A DNA stretch of 64,000 nucleotides from Marthasterias glacialis (Eukaryota; Echinodermata; Asteroidea; Forcipulatida; Asteriidae), in contig OU452231.1 in assembly GCA_911728455.2 (NCBI GenBank), positions 4,744,236-4,808,235 on the forward strand, written 5' to 3'. Under the pieces are notes generated by a model. That model searched no databases. It was given only the letters and a program-made list of their open reading frames with translations, and was not told where the DNA came from. The position numbers were made by a program, and so were the translations under genes. This document shows positions 1 through 10,726 of this stretch, piece after piece. Position 1 is the stretch's first letter. Every line of letters begins with the position of its first letter.

Positions 1-447
1 GATTGTGAATTTTTACCAACTGAAACAGCCCCACCAGAATTTATAAGGTTTGGACTCAAGGATTGTGAAAGTTTAAGTTTAAGGCAGGGGATACTTTTGG
101 TAATTACTCCAAAATACACGACCATAAAAACTTACTTGGTAAGGAGCAATGGAGAGCTGTTGATAGTATAAAACATTGTGAGAAACGACTCCCTTTGAAG
201 TAGCCATGTGGGCTAAGAAACCCCTAAAACATGACATGAGTATTAAGATTGATCCTGTCTGTCTCATAAGTTTAATCTAGTCGACTCAAGGAAATATCCC
301 ATTCTACATCCCTCTTGTGACTTCACTTGACTCGACGGCTCAGTAATTTTTTATAAGAGCTACCCCTGAACCGTTACAACACTATCCATACAATATGGAT
401 TGCATGCACTCAGCTTGCTGTATACACTAATAAACAGCATAATGAGT
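1..447. other. Left edge: gene 1 intron 3 / 3' flank with repeat fragments
   Basis: No CTLD exon is visible here. Bases 1-60 closely match 44766-44825 beyond gene 4. Bases about 76-215 are a left-end fragment of the TTAA-type MITE family (TTTAAGGCAG start, then the shared GGTAATTACTCC and ACTCCCTTTGAAG blocks). Bases about 405-447 match the sequence that follows exon 3 in the other genes, including AATAAA at 429-434. By that alignment exon 3 of gene 1 should end near base 330 but is not there, so the locus is rearranged or exon 3 lies further left. Confidence 0.5.
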
Positions 448-784
448 TAAAGGCAAGCAGAGGGTACTTTCAGTAATTACTCCAAAATAAATAACCATAC
501 AAACTTACTTGGTAAGAAGCAATGGAGAGAAGTTGATAGTATAAAACATTGTGAGAAAAGACTCCCTTTAGGTAATTTCTCGCTAAAATGATTTTAGTCT
601 GAGAAAGGCTTCAGGCTTGAAGCCAACCTCATGGGGGTAATTGATCTTGCCGAGTCATTTTTTCTACTTCTTTTTTGGTACCGAGGTTGGTTCGATCAAA
701 ACCCCTGGAATTGTGACAAAAACATCTCCCAAAATACTGAAGATTTTGATTAGGAATGTGGCCGATCCACTCAACGCGCCGCTC

Positions 785-1042
785 AATAGACCGATCCATT
801 ATTGACCAATCACAGCATTGGCTGCATCACCACTGTACACGTGGGCAGTACCATGTGCGTCTATACTATTTCTAATGCAACACTGCACGACACGAACGTG
901 CGCGCTATAAGTACGCGCATGTATGTTTACATTTACCAATAGGATTTTTATCGTGTCGGACTTTTGTCGGACTTTCGGTGGCGTGCCCAAGGCTGTGATT
1001 GGTCGACACGTGTGGTGGCGGGGCTTAATGGATCGGTCTATT
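785..1042. mobile_element. 258-bp MITE with 17-bp perfect inverted termini
   Basis: It begins AATAGACCGATCCATTA and ends with the exact reverse complement TAATGGATCGGTCTATT. The inner sequence GACCAATCACAGC is also mirrored near the right end as GCTGTGATTGGTC. No coding capacity is seen. A second copy lies at 44839-45089 in the matching part of unit 4, so insertion preceded the duplication. Superfamily is not assignable; a TA target site is possible. Confidence 0.75.
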
Positions 1043-1086
1043 ATGGTATCCCGCAAAAGAGGAATCAACTATCAGACAGCAACTCA

Positions 1087-1730
1087 GCTTCGTTCCCAGG
1101 GGTAGATGATCTCGCCCCGCCACTTTGGTTTTGGTACCGATAGATATGGTGGCGAGGTTGACAGCTAATGGTCTCTAACCTCGTTCCCAGGGGTAACTGA
1201 TCTCGCCGCGCGATTTTTTTTTTTTTGGTACCGAGGCTGGCTAGATCAAAACCCCTGGAATTGTGACAAGAAAATCTCCCCATTGCCTATCCACTCGACG
1301 CGCCGCTGAATGGTATCCCGCAAAAGTGGCATAGACCAACTGGTCCCCTCTCATTCTTCTTTGATTTGTGACCTGTCTAACTGTATGCAGGTTTGGTGAC
1401 CGCGTAAAAACGAATCATTTGAATTATGATCGAGTCAAAATACTTGCATTTTTGCAACGTGCGAACTCATTTTGACACGCGCGTACCAGCACCCTCAGGG
1501 CGCTCGAAAGTTTTTAACAAGAAATCGCGCATAGCAGTCAGTTTTGGGAACCAATCACCATTGTTTTTCGGTACTCCACTTCTAGGGGTTAGAGGTATCG
1601 ATACGGGGCGCTGCTCATGGTGGCGAGGTTACTTGGGCGCGCTGCCCATGGTGGTGAGGTTTTCTGTTCCCCTCTTATCTTCTTTGATTTGTAACCTCGT
1701 CTTAGTGCAAGCAGATTAAAGTGGCCGCGT
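1087..1730. repeat. Low-copy interspersed repeat block
   Basis: Contains the motif series CCTCGTTCCCAGGGGTA, GGTACCGAGG, AAAACCCCTGGAATTGTGAC and CATGGTGGCGAGGTT, which recurs at about 24.5-25.05, 34.2-34.5, 45.1-45.35, 45.95-46.25, 58.8-58.9 and 61.2-61.85 kb. Open frames here are short and not shared between copies, so I see no gene. Confidence 0.5.
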
Positions 1731-2129
1731 GGAAATGATTCATTTGAAGTAGCATTGCCTCAAAATGATTTGAAGTGTGATCGCGTCAAAATACTTACAA
1801 TTTGCATTGCGCTTACTCATTTTGTCAGTGGGGGTAAGAGACGAGAGGTATCGATACGGCGCGCTGCCCATGACTTGAAGTCCTTTTCACTTAATGAAAA
1901 ACATGAAGTTTCAGCATTTTCGGATCCTTCTGCGTGAAAATAAATGCTCGTGATTATCGCCGATATCTCAAGAACGCTAACATATTTTCAAAACTGAATT
2001 TTCAGAGGTTAGTTTTTGGTATATGTTTATATAGGATTGCAACAAATGTACGGTTGAAAATACCTTTCCTTTGAGCAATTTAGATATGTTACCAGTACAG
2101 TTAAAGATGTTTTTCTTTCTATTTGATAG

Positions 2130-2395
2130 GTCCTGCCAAGACATTCTCCATCACCAAGGGTTACCGTCTCCATGGCAATGTCCTGGAAACGATGGAAGTC
2201 TCTACCCTGACTCGGTGCTGCGGCGCATGCATGTCTCATTTGAATTGTGTATCGGTGAACTTTGACCGCAGTGGAGCTGGTGTGGAAGGTAGGAGTGTCC
2301 GAAAAATGTGTGAGTTGAACGGATATTCCAAGGCTGGGAATGAAGAGAACTTTGTGGTGAGTGAGGGATTTATGTATGCAGAGGTGGATATGTAA
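2130..2395 (+). CDS. Lectin gene 1, terminal exon: PAN/apple-like domain
   Basis: This exon follows an acceptor (TTTGATAG) and is read in phase 1, giving about 87 residues to a TAA at 2393-2395. The pattern RCCGAC, then NCVSVNF about 10 residues on, then KMCELNG and a closing GFMYAEVD is typical of PAN/apple-like modules, which are disulfide-bonded binding domains of secreted proteins. AATAAA at 2408-2413 and 2426-2431 supports this as the last exon. The other exons of this gene are outside the window or lost. A competing frame (RSCQDIL...) is also open over the same bases but has no domain pattern. The exon is nearly identical to the four other copies. Confidence 0.75.
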
Positions 2396-2653
2396 ATTAG
2401 ATACGTGAATAAATTATAAATGATGAATAAAACCCGGCTTAACATTTAAAAAACGTTCTAAGCTGTTTTGGCAGAGTGTTTAGCGCAATCTTGGGATTTG
2501 CTCATTCTTGGGATGAAGCTTCAGTCAATCTTGATACTTTTTCATCCCCATTTTGAGAGCTCAACCTCAAGATTGTCCCCGTCCTACAGTAGCGGCATGC
2601 TAGCCCCACTAGTGTGGCGAAGGATAATTGACATCAGGTGGATCCTAAGCTAC

Positions 2654-3298
2654 GGTGTTCCACATATGCAACTACTTAGAAAAAAAAGTAAAAAGATAAG
2701 CGTCCCATTATTTGTTTCCCCGTCGCATTTTTCGATCATTTCCGTCACATTTATGTATTTTTTCCGTCGCATGTTTTTTCCAGTCTCATGTTTTTTTTTT
2801 CTGTCGCATTTTGTGTATATCTGTTATTTTTGTTTTGCTGACAGGCAATCGCGAATCGGGGGAGGGGGAGGGGGAGGGGGAGGGGGAGGGGTCGACCTCT
2901 TCACCTGCACTGACACCAACATAAAATGAAGATTAAATTCTGCAGGGGTTCTTATCGGACATTCAAAAGAAATCCGAAGGCTTTGCCCCCCCCCTACCCC
3001 CACCCCTACCACCCCCGCAAAAATCCTGGATCCACCCCGTCTGCGTCTATAGTCTGTAGTGTATTTTTATGTAAATTTGCCGCAACACACGTGCACACAT
3101 ACTTTTTAAATGCTCTTTTACATAAAAAGACACTATAGATTATAGACAGTCGGGTGGATCCAGGATACTTGCAGGGGGGGGGGGGGGGGGGAGGCCCCTC
3201 GGATTAACTAAAAACATGCGACGGAAAAAATGCGACGAAAACAAATGCGACTGCTATTAGTATTATCTTTTAAAAGTAGTGGCGAATAATGAAACACC
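2654..3298. mobile_element. GTCGCATTTT-array MITE downstream of gene 1
   Basis: Ends are imperfect inverted repeats: GGTGTTCCACATATGCAACT on the left and a GGCGAATAATGAAACACC end on the right. The left arm carries many spaced copies of CCGTCGCATTTTT and the right arm carries them inverted (AAAATGCGACG). Inside are (GGGGGA)n at about 2858-2893 and a nested palindromic repeat bounded by CCTGGATCCACC (about 3012) and GGTGGATCCAGG (about 3152). Related copies follow all five genes. Confidence 0.65.
2858..2893 (+). repeat. (GGGGGA)n tract, G-quadruplex-prone
   Basis: Six runs of four or more G separated by single A residues. It is shorter in the unit 4 equivalent near 47428-47452, as expected of a slipping microsatellite. 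Confidence 0.8.
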
Positions 3299-3559
3299 AT
3301 ATTAGCCGCACATCGTGCCCCAATCTCTCGTCGTGCTGCTGATTGGCGGTGCATCGGAATCGATTTAATAGTTAACATTTGAATTCATCTCCCCAGTGGC
3401 ATAGCTGGGGGGGGGGGGCAAGGGGGCAGCTGTCCTCTGTTGACTGCTGTTCCTCTAGTGTCTATCACTGATGACCAACACAAAATCTACAGATTGAGCA
3501 AAATTCTCACGTTGTGCCGCAGGGTGAAGGATCGATCTCAAGATAGAGCAGTGAAGATT

Positions 3560-3654
3560 AACCTTGAGATCAAGAAGCTTAATCTTGAGATAAAACTGCT
3601 TAATCTTGAGATAAAACTGCTTAATCTTGAGATCAAACTGCTTAATCTCAGGAT
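3560..3654 (+). repeat. 21-bp VNTR, unit 1
   Basis: Tandem 21-bp units of the form CTTAATCTTGAGATCAAACTG; TTGAGAT occurs four times here. Because 21 is a multiple of 3, frames on both strands stay open (leucine/isoleucine/lysine-rich 7-residue repeats). The matching tracts have 2, 6, 4 and 2 copies in units 2-5. The flanks (about 3380-3830, from the CATCTCCCCAGTGGCATAGC block on) are shared by all units. I do not call this a gene. Confidence 0.8.
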
Positions 3655-3864
3655 TACACTCGGCGTATACACTTGTGCATTGATCCATGTAGACATTACT
3701 GGTAGACATCAGTTTTTAAGTGGTTTTAATATATACTCAGATTGTCATGTACATTGTATCTTGTATGACTTGAAGCTCGTGTATTGTTCTTAACAGGTTT
3801 CAAATTATCAAAAAGGATGTATGTAAGAGGGAATGAATTCAAATGAAAGTCCTTTTTGTAGCAC

Positions 3865-4140
3865 CGAGGAACTGGAAATTGACTGACTAGTTCCCGAGGC
3901 GAAGCCAGGGAACTAATTTTGTCAACTTCCAATGGGAGCTAATATCGACTGGCCACCCAATAATAAACCAAGTGATATTTGTTTTACTATAATTATACCT
4001 GATAACTTCTCTAGTTTGGAATCAGTGGGATTGGCAAAACGCGGATCGACGTTTAATTTTATACGTACTATAGTCTATTTGCCGCGCGAAGCGCGGTTAA
4101 CAGCTAGGGGTATGACACAGGATGTAATAATATTCACATG
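3865..4140. repeat. Repeat with CCGAGGCGAAGCC and CGCGCGAAGCGCGG hairpin motifs
   Basis: Short GC-rich hairpins with a GAAG loop sit at both ends of a roughly 250-base block: TTCCCGAGGCGAAGCCAGGG and GCCGCGCGAAGCGCGG. The block recurs at about 36768-37040 and 48640-48910. No coding signal. Confidence 0.55.
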
Positions 4141-4235
4141 ATGGAAGTAAAACTCTAGAAAGTTAAAGTATTGTCAGGAAGAGTAGTGTTTTATTGTATT
4201 GCTGCGTATTATATGCTGCAATTAACACCCCTGAG

Positions 4236-4273
4236 CATGGAGGTAGAAATTAAATTTAATTTCTACTTCCATG
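4236..4273. repeat. 38-bp near-perfect palindrome
   Basis: CATGGAGGTAGAAATTAAA is followed directly by its near-exact reverse complement ending CTTCCATG. Copies lie near 37140-37178 and 49231-49268; single half-sites occur near 6036 and 9284. It is probably the fused ends of a small inverted-repeat element. Confidence 0.7.
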
Positions 4274-4540
4274 GTCTAAGGCATGTATAAAGTTTGAGTT
4301 AAAATTGTAAGTTAATCAATGGTTTTCAGTGTATTTGTTGTACAATGTAACTGCATGACATTCTTTATTTAGGCGTATTTAAGTTATAAAAAACAACTAA
4401 AACTAAACTTGTATAAAAGATGAGATTAATTGACTTGAGATAACATTTAAAGTAAAAAAAAACCCCACTAATTTGACCATTGAAGGAATCGTACAAGTTG
4501 TTTAATTACTCTTATATTTAATGTCCATAAAACTGTACGT

Positions 4541-4867
4541 GTTAAGATGCATTGCAGCTATTAGTTTGAATCACTTTGAGGAAACGACTCCCTTTGAAGT
4601 ACTGTGGTTGGACAGAAAGAAATAATGTTTAACCCCAAAAATTAGAATCTGAGAAATGTTATTGCAATAACGTTTCTTAGAAAGCGTACTGATAGACGAA
4701 TTGTGTCCCTTGGTGTGTAAATAAACCGCTCCAGATTTGTTTGGATAGGTTTATGTGAAAAACGCTACCATCTTTTCACGTGTTAGTTTTATGGTAGATG
4801 AACTATACAGAATTGAAATAAACTTTTGATTTCAAATACCAAATGTATACGATCCTTTTAAAATCAA
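4541..4867. mobile_element. TTAA-family MITE relic
   Basis: Holds the family blocks GAGGAAACGACTCCCTTTGA and AAACGCTACCATCTTTTCAC and ends in CCAAATGTATACGATCCTTTTAA, similar to the right terminus of the 12135-12504 MITE. Equivalent copies at about 37470-37560 (cut short) and 49552-49875. Confidence 0.55.
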
Positions 4868-5862
4868 CGATTTAAAATACGCATACTGAGTCTATAATTA
4901 CAATTTAACTGAACATTTATATTGTATTGGGATGTGGCATTTTTGTGTGCGCAAATGGGGGGGGGGGGGGGGGGGCTGCATTGTGGTTTTCTCTCCATAA
5001 TTAGGGGGAAATGTAAACGTGGTTGCAAATTGCCTTGCGTCACATGGGCTTACCGTTAGTGGGGGACATTTTTATTTATTAATTTTCTGGTATAGATGAG
5101 TGGACAAACTGCAAGGATGTCTGAGAGCTTTTGTTTCGATAGAAGTGGCTGTGCGTGATTGGAAAGTTTTGGTTGATTAAAATTTGCTGATTGATTGTTA
5201 AAGGTACTTGTTGGCTTTATTGGGTTGATTGTGGAGCATGAATTGAGCCAGTCATGACCATTGAAGTTGTACTGGAGTATGGTATCAGAGTAGACTGTGA
5301 GGAGGTTGGTCACGTCAGGAAAGGCCAGGGTTCCATGGGAATGAGTGTAAGTCTAGTATGTTAAAGGCATTGCATACGTTTGGTAATGACTCTGAAAATT
5401 TATGGCAATAAAAACTTACTTGGTAAGAAGTACAGCTGCTTTGGATAGTATAATGCATATTGAGAAACGTTCAATTCGAAGTACCGCCGTTATGGAAAAA
5501 TATATCACTTTTTATCTCCAAAAATTTGAATCTGAGAAGCGTTGTTGGCGGTAACGCTTCTCAGATTTTGAACGTTCGAATTGACTAACGCCCTCAAGTG
5601 TCTAAGATTAACTGCTTTGTAAATTGATTCCTAATTGGTCGTTTTCGCCGATCGATCTCTGAATGGGCAGTTCGCCCCTGGTTTGATCGCCCTTACACGG
5701 AATCGCCGTCTTGGAAAAATGACAGCGAGTCAACACCAATGCGAATTTACTTTCCAACAGTAGATAAAGGCCCAGTTCCCCATCTTGCGCCTACGGCGCT
5801 GTATAATCTTTGGTCACCACTGACTACTGATCTCTATTGCACGAATTACGTAATTCATAAAC

Positions 5863-8225
5863 ATGTCACATTTTGACATTGCTGTGTGCCTGACGGATGA
5901 GTTGTCGTTTCATATGTTCCCAAAATTTAACTCTCTGAGAAAGATATGGATTAGGAATATACGCACAGATCCTGGATGGAGTTTCAAGGTAAGTCTCAGA
6001 CATTCATTGTCAAAAATGTTTATTTAAAACCATACCATGGAGGTACGTTTCGTAACTAGAGTAGGCTGTAACTCGCTCTTATCTTATTACTAAATACTAT
6101 TTTATTTACTAAGTATTACTAAACAGTGAATAACGTTCAGACGTTAGTGCACGCATACCGTCGAAGAAGGAAGTGTACTCCATATGTCTGCTCTCTTCTA
6201 TGTTCTAAGTAAGGTCAGACTGCACGAACATGTGGCTCATGGAGTCGAGTGTACAATAAAAAGCCTGTACAAATAAGTTATACTACTAATGACTCAACCA
6301 TTGTCAACTAATTAGTCTGGTGGAATCCCTGAGGGTTTTCCTGATTTCACTGGACAATTTTGTAAATTTATGATGTTGAATTGCTTCTTATCTTGAATTG
6401 AACCATGGGCATAGACGAAGGACGAACTAAACTGACAAACTCAAAACTGCTTATGTTATAGTCTTTATATAATGTCCTCAGAAGTTACATGAATGGAGGT
6501 CTTTAACTCTGAATATTCTAAGGTCTTTCAGGGATTTTCTTGGTGCTTTACTGATTTTCTTAATTTGTTTTTATTTTTGATATTTTGAATTTCAGATAAC
6601 AAGATGCACACATGTTTGTTCGACTCACTTTAAAGAAAATGAGTTTAAAAACCACAATGACTGGGAAAAGGCTTCTTAAATGCTCCAAGCATTTTTCCTT
6701 GGACTGTGGAAACTCCTAAAAGGCGGCAACTTAGAAGAAACAGAGAGTAAGTATTTTATTTATATCAACTGAACACAATTAACTCTTTCTAGGGATGTGT
6801 TGACTTACAACTTAGTTATGCAAAGCATCTGTTCATTCGAAATCTTCATTGTGCTGAAAGCACTAGCTAAATTGTATGTTTGGCATTGTACAACTTTTTA
6901 AGGCCTCTCCCCCACCCCACCCCACCCCTTAAAAAAGGGTTAGTGGGTGGTTGCTACTAAACCTGGGAAAATGAAGATATAACATGAAGTCCCTCCTGAT
7001 CCATTTTTTTTTAAAGCTTTGCTATCATTACTCTACAATGCAAAGCTTGAAATCCTATAAATGTACGGGTAAGTTTCATTATTAAAATTGTCAAAATTAT
7101 GTGTCATATTGACAAATTTCTTTACAATTAACAGGTGTCCAGCAACAGCTGTGAAACATGGAGAGTGACTGTGGTGTGGAGAAGCATTACCAAGTTACCG
7201 GACCATGATTATCTGGATCACATCCCCTGTAGAAGACAAACTTTTAGGCCACGCAGGAACGAATTGAACAACTGGAAAGCAACTTGATAAACAATGCCGT
7301 CCAGAAAGACATTTTTCGGAAAGGTATTCCAAAGATCCTGCATAGATTTACACGGCATTTCCAACATACACACTGTTGATGGAATTTTTTAATTTTGTTT
7401 TTCCTCATGCATCAACGATGACCAGATGGAGCCAAGTGGTGTGTTCAAAAAGAGGAGAAAGTTCATCAATGCGTGCTGGCTTTCGGTCTGAACTGCCACT
7501 TATTGACCAGTTTTTTTCTTTTCCTGAATAAGGTCAAATAAGGTTCATTCGATGAGGACTTAGGAGATAAATTTGGCATATCTAGTTCAACAGTCAGCAG
7601 ATTTAGTATTACTTGGGCTAACTTTCTGTATGCTGTGCTTGGGAGTATTCCTTTGTGGCCAACAAGAGAGATGGTCGACCGACATATTCCAGATGCCTTC
7701 AAACAGTTTTCAAAATCTTGTGTTATTTTAGACTGTACTGAACTATTTGTGCCAGCACCGTCAAGTTTGAATTTAAATTTTTTTCGCATTACAAACGTCA
7801 TGAAACATTTAAATGCCTTATTGGAATATCACCAGGAGCAGGAGGCCTTGTTACATTTGTAAGTAACCTCTATGCTGGTGGAATTTCAGACAAAGAGATC
7901 ACCAAGCAGTCTTGTATGTTGAATTTACTTGAATCTGGAGAAGAGGTAATTGTAGATAAGGGATTTGTAACAGAGTACCTGCTTTGTCCTGTTGAATGTA
8001 GCTTGGTTATTCCACCATTCCTTACTGCTGAAAGTGGTCAATTTTCCAAAGAAGAAACTGAATAGACGCAGACCATTGCAAGACTCTATGTGCATGTAGA
8101 GTGAGCTTTTCGTAAAGAAATTTCATCTGTTTGATGGCCTCGTACCAATTTCCCTTGCTGGTACAGTTAATCAAATGTGGACAGTCTGTTGTAATGTAAC
8201 AAATTTTCAAGGGCCATTATTCTAA
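5863..8225 (+). pseudogene. THAP domain / DDE_Tnp_4-like transposase pseudogene
   Basis: Exon 1 (5863-5988) reads SFHMFPKFNSLRKIWIRNIR, the THAP FP-and-W core, and ends at GTAAGT. Exon 2 (6596 to about 6746) gives VCSTHFKENEFK, then a frameshift, then APSIFP, the PSIF part of the THAP motif. The nuclease region (about 7260-8225) is recognisable in pieces: FNFVFPHAS, MTRWSQV, LPLIDQFF, then an open stretch with LGSIPLWPTREMVDRHIP and DCTELFVPAPSSL, a frameshift near 7785, then GISPGAGGLVTFVSNLYAG, VDKGF and VPISLAGTVNQMWTVC. Candidate catalytic residues are D (7731), D (7955) and E (8099). In-frame stops at 8063 and 8102 and two frameshifts show that it is dead. Confidence 0.85.
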
Positions 8226-9390
8226 GTCAGTGTAGAAGTCTAACAGTCAAGTGTATAATTTTATATTTATGCATGAACCATTGAACATCATTTTATGAAG
8301 TAATCCTGTAAAAAAGGCCGTTTGCATCATTATTGGAGACAGCCTAGAATCAGTTGCCTGTAAATTGCATCATGTGACATGACTCTTACGAGTGACAGCA
8401 GGCATAGATTGAAGGAACCATACCTCTGTATCTTCTCCAAGAAATGGCTTTCTGTGGCATTTCCCCTACATATTTAAAACAGGTGCTGGTCAGCACAAAC
8501 TTTGACCTAAAATGTGCATGTATTATAAAATAAACTAATTATGCCATTGCACCCCAAAATACTAAAAAAAGGACTTAGTTTCTGCAGTAGCACCATGTAA
8601 ATTATCGAGCCCTGTGGACATTTTAGATTCCTTAATTGTTTCTTGAAGGATCTGCGACACACTCAAAAGCAATTACTGTATGTGGTTCTTCATTGTTTTA
8701 TGTCAATAAACAGTGTGTTTAAAAAAAAATAAAAAATCCCGTATATTGATTTTGTTTTGTTTTCTTTTATAAATAATGGTTTTCAGGAACGCAAACAAAA
8801 TTCACATGCATTACACAATATACCTTGTGGCTACTTTTGTGAAAGAAACAACACTCTCCTTGGACATACAATGTATGTGGCTCAGATTATTGTCCTCTGA
8901 AATGCCCATGAATAGCTCCAGAATGAATTACTCAATGATAACGGGAACCACAATGTGTAGAGGGGGAAAAAAAGAAAAGTTTGACTAAAGGACAAGAACT
9001 ATTTTATGTTTCAGTCTTTTTTAACCATCAATTCGGTATAAAATCAGGAGATGCATCTTCAAGTAATTACAACTTGTTATCACACAAAGCTGGCAGCAAG
9101 TACTGGAAACAAAACGCGCCAGTTATGAATAGTCTATCATCAATGAATGTTCCTTCTACATGAAAGTCATTTGTTTTCCACACAAAGAAATCACACCATT
9201 TTGATCCAGTTAAACCCATCATCTGTCCCATAACCTGGACATAGTAGTTATGGGACTTTCTCAGTTTATATAACCATGGAGGTAGGAATTAAACTCATGA
9301 TATAAACCATTCACACAAGACTGGTACTGAACTTCCGTGAATGGACCCTTCATTTGGGCATTTATTTCGAGGTGTTTCTCTGGGGTCGTA
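8226..9390. other. 3' part of the THAP transposon, no gene
   Basis: AT-rich sequence after the transposase, with AATAAA near 8705, a likely old transposase polyadenylation signal. The short open frames at 8776-9163 have no recognisable motif. A half-site of the CATGGAGGTAG palindrome lies near 9284. Confidence 0.4.
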
Positions 9391-9561
9391 GGCCCTTTTC
9401 GAAACCACGGCTTCGGCTCCGGATTCGGCTCAGGCTAGCTTGGCCCCGCGGTTGTTATGACAATTGCGCGTGCTTTGCGAACGCGCTCAGGGCCAGCTTC
9501 AGACGAGAGGACGGACCCTGAAGCCGAATCCAAAGCCAAAGCCGTGGATTCGAAAAGGGCC
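9391..9561. mobile_element. 171-bp MITE with GGCCCTTTTCGAA termini
   Basis: Left end GGCCCTTTTCGAAACCACGG continues as CTTCGGCTCCGGATTCGGCT. The right end mirrors it as AGCCGTGGATTCGAAAAGGGCC. It has about 40 bases of imperfect inverted repeat and a short GC-rich centre. It is nested within the larger THAP transposon, so it is younger than that insertion. Confidence 0.75.
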
Positions 9562-10066
9562 ATAAATCCTTCCGTCTGGGGAACATGCCAGATGTACGCA
9601 TGATGGGTTGATTACTATTTTCCTTTGTGCCGGTAACTACTCCGGTCGACGGGCTACGTCCCGTAGCCATAGATTATTTATTGGGGGGGGGGGGGGGGGT
9701 CAAGTTTGTTTTCGGTTTGAAACATATTCAAAAAGGAGTCAACATGATTCTTGTAAATATTAGCACGGAGCAATAAACTGATCTATTGCTTCATGATAAC
9801 CACAAGTCGGGCATGGGCAAAGATTATTTACCAAACAGTACATAGCAAATGATTTGATTGAGCTTGGATTTCCTCGGTGATAACATCAGTGAGCACAATG
9901 TGTAGGCCTACTATACATGACACTGCGTTGTTTATTACATGTCCATTTCGATTACAAAAGCTACCGAGCGACCAAATTGGCCTAGATACTCTCAGTTCAC
10001 TATTTCACCACAGTACACGCATACGTAATGTACATGTGGTACCTAGAACACAGTACAATGTACATG

Positions 10067-10098
10067 ATGTGTGTGGGTGTGTGTGTGTGTGTGTGTGT
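10067..10098 (+). repeat. (GT)n microsatellite
   Basis: An almost uninterrupted run of GT dinucleotides inside the THAP transposon. Confidence 0.9.
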
Positions 10099-10726
10099 AG
10101 CTTACTCCATCACGTCCGCTTGCGGTCAGTCGGCTCTGCTGCATATATTATCATAATGTTATGAGACCTGCCAAACCACAGTGGAGAGTTCGTGACCCCG
10201 TTTCGGGTTACACGAAGCCGTGCCACGGCTGGCACACGGACCCCCGGGCTTGCCGAACGAACCAATTTCAAACGGCCCATATTGGTATTTTTAAGATAAC
10301 GACCACAGGAGGGCGGTAGTACTTTTTCAACGAACTACAATATGAAATGTCGAAACTATTTACTAACTGTTCTCCGGCGTGAAATAACCGTTCTAGTTTG
10401 TCGCCGAAATCTCAAAAACGCTACTACCTTTTGAAATGAAACTTTCACAGGTTAGTTTTATGGTATATATCTACAATTATATTGGTTTGAAACAAACAGT
10501 AGGCTCAAATTACCAAACGTATGCAATGCCTTTAAGTCAAGGGTAGAGCACTTATAAAAGGAATTGTAAACTTTGGTTGATTTGCATTTGTTAAGATTAT
10601 GTAGGTCATGTGATTTATCTGAGTGGATTTGTGGCGCAGAAAAGTCACATGAGCTTTAGGATGAGTGGTTTTCCAGCGCATAAAGGTTGTTGCTGTTAGT
10701 CGGCGGAGGTTGGAGGGGGTCTTCCG

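Larger units (their letters stand above)
447..2082. mobile_element. TTAA-family MITE in intron 3 of gene 1, split by nested insertions
   Basis: The left terminus starts with TTAAAGGCA just after the AATAAA block. The right half (about 1935-2082) carries the subterminal block AACGCTAACATATTTTC and the GGTTAGTTTTTGGTATATG stretch and ends in CCTTTCCTTTGAGCAA, a decayed version of the TGCCTTTAA terminus. The same termini occupy the same place in intron 3 of all five genes. In this unit the element is enlarged by a nested MITE (785-1042) and by low-copy repeats built on CCAGGGGTAA and GGTACCGAGG. Confidence 0.6.
5361..10535 (+). mobile_element. Decayed autonomous THAP/DDE transposon (Kolobok-like), TTAA-flanked
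   Basis: The left end TTAAAGGCATTGCATACGTT... (27 bases to GGTAAT) is matched exactly by its reverse complement at 10509-10535. TTAA at both outer ends fits a TTAA-target element. Between them lies a degenerate transposase gene (5863-8225) with a THAP zinc finger and a DDE nuclease core. The roughly 190-base subterminal regions match both ends of the MITE at 12135-12504, which looks like an internal-deletion derivative. Later nested pieces include a MITE (9391-9561), a G run (about 9684-9701) and a GT repeat. THAP plus TTAA favours Kolobok; ISL2EU-type is the alternative. The element is absent from the equivalent place in unit 4 (near 50358). Confidence 0.8.

Noticed and set aside
2071-2265. 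Alternative open frame RSCQDILHHQG over the PAN exon
   Set aside because: It lacks a cysteine pattern and needs a phase-2 junction, whereas the overlapping frame gives a clear PAN domain and a stop followed by AATAAA.
2468-2929. 153-codon frame after gene 1, and the 175-codon version at 59630
   Set aside because: Composed of the GTCGCATTTT array and G runs; not conserved as protein between units.
3440-3793. 117-codon frame containing the LNLEIKL repeats
   Set aside because: Flanking parts are not conserved in reading frame between units; the unit 5 copy has a stop and unit 3 an extra 3 bases plus a changed end.
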